Origin: Piliocolobus tephrosceles
Taxonomy: Eukaryota > Chordata > Mammalia > Primates > Cercopithecidae
NCBI RefSeq assembly: GCF_002776525.5
Contig: NC_045436.1
Location: 101,963,211 to 102,027,210 of the forward strand
Direction: 5' to 3'
DNA length: 64,000 nt
Shown: positions 9,601 through 22,500 of the stretch, piece by piece
Position numbering within the stretch: the first letter of the stretch is position 1
Layout: the number at the start of each line of letters is the position of its first letter
Translations under genes and position numbers: made by a program
Notes under the pieces: model-generated
Database searches by the model: none
What the model was told of the DNA's origin: nothing
The model's input: only the letters and a program-made list of their open reading frames with translations

Positions 9601-12600
9601 AAGGACACGAACAGACACTTCTCAAAAGAAGACCCACAAGTGGCCAACAAATATATGAAAAAATACTCATCATCACCAGTCATTAGAGGAATGCAAACCA
9701 GATACCATCTCACATCAGTCAGAATGACTTTTGTTAAAAAGTCAAAAAATAACAGATGCTGGCAAGGCTGTGGAGAGGAGGGAACACTTACACACTGTTG
9801 GTGGGAATGTAAATTAATTCAGCCACTGTGGAGAGCAGTTTGGATTCTTCTCAAAGAACTGGGAGTTGAACTGCCATTCAACCCAGCAATCCTCCTGGTG
9901 GGTATATACCCAGAGGAAAATACATCATTCTATCAAAAAGACACATATGTGTGTACGTTCATTGCAGTGCTATTCGCAAATAGCAAAGATACGGAATCAG
10001 CCCAGGTGCCCATCAGTGGTGGATTGGATAAGGAAAATGTGTTATATTTACACTATGGAATACTACACAGCCATAAAAAAAGAATGAAATCACGTTATTT
10101 GCAGCAACATACATGCAGCTGGAAACCAATATCCTAAGTGAACTAATAAAGAAGCAGAAAACCAAATACTACTTGTTCTCACTTGTAAGTGGGAACAAAA
10201 CACTGAGTAAACGTGGTCATGAAAATGGGAAAAATAGTGGAGAATACAAGATGGGGGAGGTAGGGAAGGTGGTGGGGGTATGAATTGAAATAAACTGTTT
10301 AGTTCGTATTGTGTATTATGCTCACTACCTAGGTTATAGATTCATTTATACACCAAATCTCAATATGATGCAATATATCTATGCAACAGACCTACATATG
10401 CACCCCTAATTCTAAAGTAAAAGTTGAAAAAACCAAAAAATATATATATTATTTATAAATTATAATTTACATAATTATTTATAAATATATATTTACAATA
10501 AAATAAAAATATAAATTTAAAATAAAAATAAAACTCTAAGAGTGAAGGAATAGTAAAATTTTTTTACTTTATAAGGGGAAAGGACAGATTATAGGCTTAT
10601 TTTATTATTTTGAGACAAGGTCTTGTCCTTTCACCCAGGCTGAAGTAGAGTGATGCAATCGTGGGTCACGGCAAGTGTCACGATTATTCTTACTCACGAA
10701 GTTATGCAACTGTATATCCACTATAATAGTATTTACGGTAATCAAAAAGTCATAATGTAAATGTCAAAACAACATTGAAATGGTAATGAATAATATGCAT
10801 GTAGCATAAAATATTAGATATTAAAGAAATGCTTGCATGAGTTGCTAATGATGAATGTTAAAGTATATTAGAGTAGAAGGACATTTTTCAACTACTGATA
10901 TGGAAAATTTTCCTGTATATATAATGGTTAATAATACTAAGATAAAATTTAACTTTTTCTAATTTTTTTTTATTTTTTTGAGATGGGAGTCTCACTCTGT
11001 CACCCAGGCTGGAGTGCAGTGGCACAATCTCAGCTCACTGCAACCTCTGCCTCCCAGGTTCAAGCAATTCTCCTGCCTCAGCCTCCCAAGTAGCTGGAAC
11101 TACAGGCATGTGCCACCATGCCCGGCTAATTTTTTTTGCATTTTTAGTATAGATGGGGTTTCACCATGTTAGCCAGGATGATCTCCATCTTCTGACCTCC
11201 TAATCTGCCCCCCTTGGCCTCCCAAAGTGCTGGGATTACAGGTGTGAGCCACCACGCCCGGCCTTTTTTTTGCTAAACTTTTTTAAGTGAAGTGGAAATA
11301 GTTTACAAAATAAATGTTAACCATGGTGAACTCTTTTTTTTTTTTTTTTTTTTTAAATAGCAACAAAAGCACAGATTTGTTGAAATGAAAGTACACTCCA
11401 CAGAGTGGAAGTGGGCTCGATCAAGTGGCGCTCAAGAGCCATGATGAAGTCCTAACTAGTGGAGTTAGGAATGCTTTATATGTTGATAGTCAAGTGCTTC
11501 ACTAATCCAAAAGCCTTTTTTTCATTGTATTTCCATTCATATTGGGTAATCTCTGGAAAATTACTCAAGAGTTTTTATTAATGGTATTTCAAACTTTTAA
11601 ACAGAAGTCTAAGGAATTATTTAATGAATGTTGATATTCTACATATTTTAATACTGAAGTGTGACATGATTTTTCCCTGAGTATTGTTAAGTTTAGCCTA
11701 AAGCTCCCGTCTTACGTATTTTAAGCTTGGCCTAAAAGTTTCTCTGTACACAGTGAAATGTAACCTAACTGGATGTGTAAACAGACTGCTACCTACTCTT
11801 GTGCTAATCACTGAGTTTCAGCCAATCATAGGCAACCAATTGTCCAACCTGTGTTCAAGTAAGGCAGACCCTGAGCTGTAACTGACCCATCTGTTTCTGT
11901 ACCTCACTTCCGTTTTCTTTGTGCCACCTTCCTTTTATCTGTCTGTAAATAATTTTCGACTATGCAGCAGCACCAGAGTCTCTTTGAACCTATTCTGGTT
12001 CCAGGACTGCCCAATTCTTGAATCCATCTTTGCTCAGTTAAACTCTGTTAAATTTGTCTAAGGTTTTTCTTTTGTGATAGTATCTTGAATTAGTCACATG
12101 TTCACTGATCTAACAAAGAATATAAATTAGAAAATTAACTAGTATCAGGTATGTATAGTATTTATGTAATTCTAAATTATATGGTAGTGTCTAATATTGT
12201 GTAACTTGTATGTTTTTCATCCAATTTTAAATATCAGATCTTTAGACTTAGATTCCTTTCATTTTCAAATTTCTAATGAAATGATTTTGGTAATTGGTAA
12301 TTATTTTTATGTACCAGAGAAAGAAAATGTACAAATAAACTTTCAGGAATGTAATGAACTATATAACATCAAAGGAGAATCAGTGCATTAAAAAGCCAAA
12401 CTTTTGGCTGTTCCTATTTATACATGTGGCTCAAAGATCTTTATAAAGATGGATATTTATTCTAAAAGGGTACGTGGGGTGTATGTGTTAAATCGCCACA
12501 TTTTCGTTTATTTGAATCAAGATTCAAATAGAATTGTAAAGGGACAGAATCTTATTAAAAACAACATGAAAATGACTTGCTGGCCATTGATTTGTACAAC

Positions 12601-15600
12601 TTGAATGGCAAGTGTTAAAATAATGGTTATCTAGAAATTGTAGAACCATATTTTATGATACTATTATATAGGAGAGTGTTGGCAAGTTATTTAATGGAGC
12701 AGGTTTAAGTCATGTAAGACTTAAAAATATTTACATAGAAACTGAATCCCGGTGGTGGCATGTGGAAATAATTTTTTAAAGGATATGCTTAGGCTATTTA
12801 AAAATTACTTAGTATTAGATTTCAGATCCCATTTTAGAGCTGACGTGAATTTGAAAACATGCCAAGCTTTATGTTATAGTCTACATTACAACTTTAGTCT
12901 CAATGGAATCTAAATCCTGCCTTGTGAGTTCTGTGAAAAAATTTAATATAGCATAACAGACAGAAATGATTGTCTTGTACTTGCTGAAATAAGTGATACT
13001 GGTTCTTCCACATTAGTGAAGAAAGACTGAGGAAGGGGCTTTTATAAGCAAAACCATTTATACATTTGAACACTCCAGAAGTTGTCATTTAAAAATTATT
13101 TCTCAGTGAGGTACAACTGTAAGTTTATTATATCATCAAAACACTACATGAAAACAGGAAAATTGTTTAAATAGTACTGTAACGGTTACTTGTATTTGAT
13201 TAATGTAAACTCCTGGGAAAATGGGATAAATACTATATTAAAAAGATATCTGCCCACTCAGTACCAAAAACTTCCAGATGTAAATAAAAATTTAAGTGTA
13301 AAACATAAAACCATAAAAGTAGTATAAAAAATATGTGAAGTAAATATAGAATATTAGGATGGTTCCCGTTTCTAGCAGGGTACCTAAAACAATAAATAAA
13401 AAGACTTCATTTAATTATATAAAAATCCATTGGAAGAGAATAAAATTTGAAAGCAAACTAAAAGAGAAGTTTGAAATATATATGACAAATACCTAATACT
13501 CTGATTATATGAGGAGTAGTTATAAAAAATTTGTAGTTCATAGAAGAAATACACATAGCTCAAAATTTATAAATGATTCAATCTTAAGAGAAAAAAAAAG
13601 ATAAACAATGAGATCTTTTTATTCATCAAATTGGCAACTATGGCCGGGCATGGTGGCTCACACCTGTAATCTTAGCACTCTTGGAGGCCGAGGCAGGAGG
13701 ATTGCATGAGCTCAGGAGTTTGAGATCAGCCTGGGCAGCATAGACTTTGTCTGTACAAAAAAAAGTGTTTCTTAACACTCAAGATATGGTGCAAATACTG
13801 TAAGAAGCTCAGAAATGGACAGTTTGACAGTATGTATTCACATATTCACATTGTGTCCTTTGAAGCAGCATTTCTACTTTTAAGAGTTTATCTGTTGGAA
13901 TAATAGAGAATGTGAAGAAAGATTTAGTTACAAAGAAGTTCACTGCTGTGCTGTTTGTAATAGCACACTGTTGGAAGCTATCTGATTTTTCAATAATTAA
14001 GGTGATGAGATTGCAGTGTTTTTTTGTTTTTAACTGCTCTTATGTGAGCTATATCATTTCAAGATAATGTAAATAGAAAATTAAAAAACCTTAGTTGAGC
14101 TTATAGTAAATACTACTAAATACTTACTCTGTGCTTCAGTTTTCTGATTGATAAATTGTGGATAATACTAGTACTTACTCACAGGGGTGTTGGGACAGTT
14201 GAGTTAGTATATGAAAAGCACTTAGAAGGCCAGGCTCTGTGTCTCATGCCTGTAATCCTAGCACTTTGGGAGGCCAAAGTGGGTGAATCACTTGAGCCCA
14301 GGACTTTGAGACCAGCCTGGGCAGCATGGCAAAACCCTGTCCCTACTGAAAAATACAAAAATTAGCTGGGTGTGGTGGCACGTGCCTGTAATCCCAGCTG
14401 CTTGGGAGGCTGAGTTGGGTGATTGCTCAAGCCCAGCAGGTTGATGCTGCGATGAGCCATGATCACGCCACTGCACTCCAGCCTGGGGAGCAGGGTGAGA
14501 CCCTATCTCCAAAAAAAAAAAAAGCACTTACGATAGTGGTTGGCATGTAATGAGTGCTAACTGATGTTTGCTGTTATTATTTATTCACAAAATGTCCCTG
14601 AAATATAACATAGAAAATCACGGTTTGTTGTGTGTATGTTATAGATACATATATAAAAGAGGCTGAGTGTGGTGGCTCACACCGGTCTGGGAGGCTGAGG
14701 CAGCTGGATCATTTGAGACCAGGAGTTCGAGACCAACCTGGCCAACATGGTGAAACCCTGTCTCTACTAAAAGAACAAAAGCCACAAAAATTAGCCAGGT
14801 GTCGTGGTGCACGCCTGTAATCCCAGCTACTTGGTAGGCTGAGGCAAGAGAATCGCTTAAACCCAGGAGGCAGAGGTTGCAGTGAGCTGAGATTGCGCCA
14901 CTGCTCTCCAGCCTGGGCAACAGAGCAAGGTCTTGTCTCAAAATAAATAAATAAATAAATAAATTGTGTGTGTATGTATATGTATGTATATATATGAGAT
15001 ATGTGGTTAATTTGGAAGATGAAAATTGCTTGACTTTAAGAAACTGGCCTACATTGAAAGTAAGTGACCAAAGGTTTGCCTTGTAAAAAGATACTCTAAA
15101 TTTGTCTGGAAATTTTGTTCCTGTTACAAACACATGTTAAATGCTGACCTGAAGCTGATTTTGATATTAAACTGAATCTTTCTTGGTTTCTTTTGAACAG
15201 GTTGGCTCAAAGCTAATCTCTTGTCACAAGCTGGTATTGGCTTGTGTTATTCCCTACTTTAGAGCCATGTTTCTTTCTGAAATGGCCGAAGCCAAGCAAA
15301 CGCTCATTGAGATTAGAGATTTTGATGGTGACGCAATAGAAGACTTGGTAAAGTTTGTTTATTCTTCACGGCTTACTTTGACTGTTGACAATGTCCAGCC
15401 TCTCTTATATGCAGCCTGTATTCTGCAGGTTGAACTGGTGGCTAGAGCTTGTTGTGAATACATGAAGTTACATTTTCATCCCTCCAATTGCCTGGCAGTA
15501 AGAGCCTTTGCAGAAAGTCACAATCGAATAGACTTAATGGACATGGCGGATCAGTATGCCTGTGAGCATTTTACTGAAGTAGTGGAGTGTGAAGACTTTG

Positions 15601-16526
15601 TAAGTGTATCACCCCAGCACCTCCATAAGCTTTTGTCCTCCAGTGATCTAAATATTGAAAATGAAAAGCAGGTCTATAATGCTGCCATCAAGTGGCTACT
15701 TGCCAATCCTCAGCATCATTCCAAATGGTTGGATGAAACACTTGCACAGGTAGGGGCTGAAATAAGATTTCACACAGAAATGAAATGATACGGAAGCAAA
15801 TCAACATGCTTCATTTATTATGAAAAGAGTAGATTATTTGAAGGAATATAGAAATTATCGATGTAATAAATGATAAAAATGACTTTTAGCTCTCTAATTT
15901 TCCTATTAACTTGCTGTGCTGTTTCAGGATGAATCTAAATTTGTCACATTTGAGTTACCAGTATCATTCTCTGCTTTTTAACCTGAATATTTAAAATATT
16001 CCTTTGGGATACTAATGATGAATATTTTATTTATGCCAGTAGAAAATGGTTTGAGGAAACAGCTCTAAATTAATATAATTTATAATTATTGTTTTGTAAT
16101 GAAGTTTCTAAATTAATGAATTATTTTGCTAATAAAAGTATAGTTATTCCTAATGTGTGAAGGTTTATTATGTAAACAACCATAGGACATCACTTTCTAT
16201 TTTCTTCTTTCACCATAGTTTGACTTTTTAAACCTCAGAAATGTGTCTCATTGTTACTGTTGTTATTTTTCACTGTCGATAGCAGTTACCAGGATAAGAA
16301 GATTGTAGGCCCTCGTGATCTTTTTTCTTTTTCTTCCTCCCCTCTCCTTTCTCTCTCTTCCCGCCTTCCCTTCTTTCCTTTTTTCCTTTCTTCATTTATT
16401 CCTGAGAAGTAAAATGACGTATTACTATTTAAGAGTGTTCCTATTTACTTATTTTTTCTAAATTAAATGCTTTGTTAAAACTAGTGCTTATTAAAAGCAC
16501 TCAATGATAATCTTGTGATTTTTATT

Positions 16527-16557
<31 letters not shown>

Positions 16558-19500
16558 TTTTTTGAGACGGAGTCTCGCTCTGTCACCCAGGCTGGAGTGC
16601 AGTGGCTGGATCTCGGCTCACTGCAAGCTCCGCCTCCCGAGTTTACGCCATTCTCCTGCCTCAGCCTCCCGAGTAGCTGAGACTACAGGCGCCCACCACC
16701 TTGCCCGGCTAGTTTTTTTTTTTTGTTTTTTTTTAGTAGAGACGGGGTTTCACCGTGTTAGCCAGGATGGTCTCGATCTCCTGACCTCATGATCCGCCCG
16801 TCTCGGCCTCCCAAAGTGCTGGGATTACAGGCTTGAGCCACCGCGCCCAGCAATCTTGTGATTTTTTAATAACAAAGTTTCTTAATAGCATTATCAGAAA
16901 GTTAAACAAATAGTACGAAGAATGAAAGTGCTTATAATTACCAGTGTTGTCATTTTAGATATTTATAGGCAGATAAAGTAAACCTATTCAAAGTGTGATA
17001 AGACATATTTTTTCAGGTGCATATCACAATATGCATTCATATGAGTATCAAAATTCAGAACACGTTTGAATGTTCTCTCTTACAATTATTTTGAAAGTAA
17101 GTTTGTCAGCAAAGCAAATGGAAAGTTTCATTATCGTGCAGCTATATCTTATTTGTGTATATGTGTTTTTCTTTAAGGTGGTAAGGCAGACTTCATTCAA
17201 GGGGGGGGGCCATAACAGTAGATATAGGGACTGCTGCAACAAAGTCTTGCAGCTGGGGAGAGAGACCGGACTCAACCCCTTACGTGTGTGTGCTTTGAAC
17301 TCAAAATAGCATTACCTGGTTTCATCATCCCCTTTAATCCACTGGAAAATCAGTGCATCTTTAATAGAGGAATGGCGAATGCCTCTGTTGAAAAAGGGGA
17401 TGCATCCCTGAGTTAGTATATTCCCTTCCAAGATCATTGATTTGAAGAAAACAACATTTGTTACAGATATTAATTTTTACATTTTTAAGTTAGAAATCAC
17501 ATTTCCCTATGTTTAATCTTAGCTTAAAAAGACAAAAGAACAAAGCCCAGCACTTTTGTTTTCATTGTACCTTTATCAACAGAAGGGCCTTGTGATTATG
17601 TCAGTACCGTTTTTGGAAGTAAGCAATTTGAAGATAATTCAATTATAAAGCCTATTTAAACCTATATTTAAAGTGGGTGGGTGTAATTTAACGTGTAGTC
17701 TGATTTCATTTGAGCAGACCAATACTGGAAATTGCTTTAGAATTTGGCACGTTGAATTTCATGAACATGTTAGATTTCATGAAGTAACAAATTTTTAAAA
17801 AAGAACATGCTGCAGTAGAAGTGGAGAATTACCCATCTTATTTTCACCTTTATTTGATACAATTTTTAGACTTTATATTTTCCCAAGAAAATATAAAATG
17901 TATTATATTGCAACTATTCATGATCTTAGGTTCGTCTGCCATTGTTGCCAGTTGATTTTCTTATGGGTGTTGTGGCAAAAGAACAGATTGTCAAGCAAAA
18001 TCTAAAATGTAGAGATTTACTGGATGAAGCAAGAAATTACCATCTTCACTTGAGTAGCAGAGCAGTACCTGACTTTGAATACTCCATTCGAACTACCCCA
18101 AGGAAGCATACTGCTGGTAACCAAATTATTTTGTCAACTCTCCTGGATGGATCTTTGTTGTATTTGAGGGTTGTTCTTGTGTGCCCAAACTTAGTTGTAA
18201 TATAATTAGTGTCTGATTGCCTTAAAGTAATAATTGGGAAATACGGTTTTATATATGTATTTATCATTTTTACTGTACATTATTTAGTTTTACTAATAAG
18301 CCAGTTTTTTAAAAAGCCATAATCAGTCCTATATACTCTGCAGAGCCTACTGAAATATCTCTTCTTTTGAGATCTTCCCCGACTCTGAACTTGCTTTACT
18401 ATGTTGCATTTTCATTTATTCATTTGACATGTCTTGAGTTCTTCAAAGACAGCTGAGTATCTTATTTAGGTTTCTATCCCTGGGGCCAAGCATGGAGCTT
18501 GAAATATATTGTGTGTCTAAATATTTGTTTTTTCATTTTACCAAATAAAAAGGGCACTAAACATAGCTAACATTTGTATAATGGGTTATATTAAACTGTT
18601 AGGAGGCATGCAGTTTCACCTTTATTTGATACAATTTTTAGGCTTTATATTTTCCCAAGAAAATATTTCATGTTCACTTCTTTTTCTTGAGACATTATGC
18701 TATAAGAAGTATCACTTTTTAATAAAATATTTATAAAGTGTAACATATTTGAGACATGAGGGAATACATGAGGTTCAGAAATTTAGGGAAGAGGTGCCCT
18801 GAATAGCGACTTCCTCTGTATATGGTGCTATCTAAATATGCAATTATCAAATAATGAGGTCTTTGAAATAGCCTGAAAACAACATGATTATGTTCTACTC
18901 ATGATTATGAGTAGAATGAAATTTTATCTAGGTAATACAAAGAAACACTGAAAGTCATACACCTACCTATGAAGAAGTAGTTCTTCTAGATAATTAGTTT
19001 AACATGAAACTAATTATCCTCATTTTCTACAGGTTGATGTAAAGAACTAATTTTCTTTTTTTTTTTTTTTTGAAACAGAGTCTCACTCTGTCACCCAGGT
19101 TGGTGTGCAGTGGCACGATCTCGCCTGGCTCACTGCAAGCTCCACCTCCCAGGTTCACGCCATTCTCCTGCTTCAGCCTCCCTAGTAGCTGGGACTACAG
19201 GCACCCGCCACCATGCCTGGCTAATTTTTTTTTTTTGTATTTTTAGTAGAGACGGGGTTTCAACGTGTTAGCCAGGATGGTCTCGATCTTCTAACCTCGT
19301 GATCCGCCCACCTTGGCCTCCCAAAGTGCTGGGATTACAGGCATGAGACACTGCGCCCACCCCAATAATTCATTTTTTTAGTTATATAGCTTTTTTGTTG
19401 TGAATTTAGAAAGTCAAGGTATTTGATGAAATTCTTTAAATTCAGAGTGGGATTCAAATAACATCTTAGCAGCCTAGGTTATATGCCAAAATGTACTAGA

Positions 19501-22500
19501 CAATCATATAAATGATCTCTTAAATGACTGAAGAAACTTTATGTAGTAGGTTTTAGTGAAGGATTTGATCCTCATTTTGAAATAGGTGGTTTTATTCCAT
19601 TTTAAGGATGAGGAGACTAAGAATTAAGTTAAAAGTATAGGAATAGCAGAAAAAGAGTGTGCATCCTGGTCTTTTACTTTTATTTTAGTTACTTTTTTTT
19701 TTCTTCCATTCTTTGTTCCTGTGTGAACTATATAGATGAAATACTAGTTTCCACTTAAAGAAAATCTAATCAAAGATTAATATTACATTCTGGGTTTATA
19801 ATCCTAGCTGTGCCATTGAACATCTGTAATTTTGGGCAAACTTCTTAATCAGGGCATCGGTTTTCTTTTTTTTTTTGAGACCAAGTCTCACTCTGTCACC
19901 CAGGCTGGGGTGCAGTGGTGCTTTCTCAGCTCACTGTGCCTCCCAGGTTCAAGAGATTCTCGTGTGCACCACCATGCCAGGCTATTTTTTTTTTTTTTTT
20001 CATATATTTAGTAGAGCCAACCATGTTGGCTAGGCTGGTCTCAAACTCCTGGCTTCAAGTAATCCGCCTGCCTCAACCTCCCAAAGTGCTGGATTACAGG
20101 TACGAGCCACTGCGCCCAGCCCAACTTATAAACAAATTTCTTAATCAAGGCCTCCGTTTACTTATAAACAATGGGACTAAATGATCTTCGCAGTTTCTTC
20201 CAACTTTTTTTTTTTTTATTAAAAAAATTTTTTTGAGACGAGATCTTGCTCTGTCATCCAGGCTGGAATGCAATGCTGCAATCACAGCTCACTGTGCCTT
20301 GAACCTCCTGGGCTCAAGCAGTTCTCCTCCCTCAGCCCTCTGAGTAGCTGGAACCACAGACAGATGCCCAGATAATTTTTTTTCTTTTTTGTAGGGAGTG
20401 GGTCTCACTAAACTGCCCAGGCTGGTCTCGAACACCCAGGCTCAAGTGATTCACCCACTTCAGCCTCCCAAAGGGATTATGGGTGTGAGCCACCACACCT
20501 AGCTGCTCTTCAGACTTTACATTTATCTAACTTAAAATATTGAATTAGTTGAAAAAGATAGCACAGGCAGCTTCAAGGCATTCATTTATGCAGTCATTCT
20601 GCAAACATTTATTAAGTGCCTACCATGTGAAGGGCTCTGGGTTAGGTGTAAGCAATGCAGGCACATACAGAATATAGCCAGACTTATGTTGGAATAACTT
20701 GTCTGGTCTAGGAAAATAGACATTTGAATAAATAAATGCAGTAAAGTCTTAACAGGTGCTTTTATATCATCATAAGCTGTAATGGGACTTACAAAGAAAA
20801 CAGTAGTTATTTTTATCTTGGAAGAGTCAGAAAAGGTTTTATAGAGAAAGTAAACCTTAGCCTTAATCATGAATAATAAATAAATGTTCTTCTGAATGCT
20901 AGTTAGGGTAAGGGTGTTCAGTTCATTTTACAATTATTGAATGCCTAGTACATGGCAAGTACTGTGCTAGTCCTTATTCATGCATGATTGCTTAATACAC
21001 AGTCTTAACCTACCTTAGACTCTAGTAACAGATGTTGGCATAATGGATCATTTTAATACTATGTGTTAAATAAATGCTAATTACCAAAAGTGCTATAGGA
21101 ACACCAAAGATGTGTACTATATGCATAGTTGCAGGAGCGTGAAGTTTAAGAGAGAGAAAGAGGGGAGGAGATTGGGTTAGATCCTGGAAGACCTTTATGC
21201 TGTGATACGGTTTTACCTTGTAAGGCAGCCTTTGCTGCTCAAAGTGTGAAGGAAGTGGTCGCCCCTGGACCAGCAGCATCAGCCTTCACTTGGGAACTTG
21301 TAGGAAGTGCAGATTCTTGGACTTATCTCAAACCTACTGAATTAGAAACTCTGGAAGTCAGGCCCAGCGATCTGTGTTTTTTGCCCTTCAGGTGATTCTG
21401 CATTACACTACACTTTTTTTTTTAAATTGTGGTTAAATATATGTAACAAAATCTGCCATTTTAAGCGTTTTTTGTCTTCTTTTTAGAGACGGTCTCGCTC
21501 CATCGCTCAGGCTGGAGTGCAGTGTTGCAATCATAGCAGACTGTGGCATCGAAATCATGGGCTCAAGTGATCCTCCTGCCTCAGCCTCCCATGGGGTTGG
21601 GACTACAGGCATGCCCCACCACACCTGGCTAATTTAAAAATTTTTTGTAGAGATAGAGGTCTTGTTCTGTTGCCCAGGCTGGTTTCCAACTCCTGGCCTC
21701 AAATGATCCTCCTGCCTCAGCCTCCCAGAATGCTGGGATTTACAAGCATGAGCCACTGCACCTGCCCATTTTAACTATTTTTAAGTGTACAATTCAGTGT
21801 CATTCACTGAAGTTTTTGAGAAGTACTGGTGTAGGTAATGGAAGGCTATCAAAAGAGCCTTTTCGTTAGTGTACTATGTTGACAATCTGAACGCAAAAAG
21901 ACAGCTTAGTATTAAGAGATGACAGGATTTTGCAGTAGTTAGGTAATAGTTGATGAGAGCATGAACTGTTCCCAGTGGCATTGGGAATAGAGAGGAACAG
22001 ATAGAACACCACAGGAAAGGAAGAGATTGTTTAGGTAGGCAAGGAGGGGAGATCCTTTTGAACTTGTTGGGTTTAAGGTGTCTGTGGGACATCAAGTGGA
22101 GATATGGCTTAGAAATATATGTGGGAAGGTATTATGATATAGATGGAATCTAAAACGAAGGGATGAACTTTTCCTATAACAAAAAGTGTGTGAGAAGTGG
22201 ACTAAGGATGGAACATGGAAAACACAGAAGGAAATAAATGATTGGAGATAAAGGAGACTGATATTATAGAAATCAAGGAAGTAAGATGTTTCCCAAAAAA
22301 CGGGATGATCAGCATATCAAGTGCTGCAATTGTGTTCAATAAGAAATTAACTTAGAGGCTGATTGGTTTTGTTACAACCTTAGCAAGAGTAATTTTAGAT
22401 GGTACGTGAGAGTATAGACCATATTGTAGTGGGATATTAGCAAGCAGAGATAGTTGATATACCCTATTCTATGAGGGGACAGGAAGAAAATTTTATTAGA

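Noticed and set aside
9544..10137. 197-aa ORF
   Set aside because: L1 ORF2 C-terminus with the standard L1 3'UTR after it; its first codons come from a Tigger fragment.
11685..12085. Possible active promoter from the LTR
   Set aside because: Only a solitary, diverged LTR; nothing in the sequence shows transcription.
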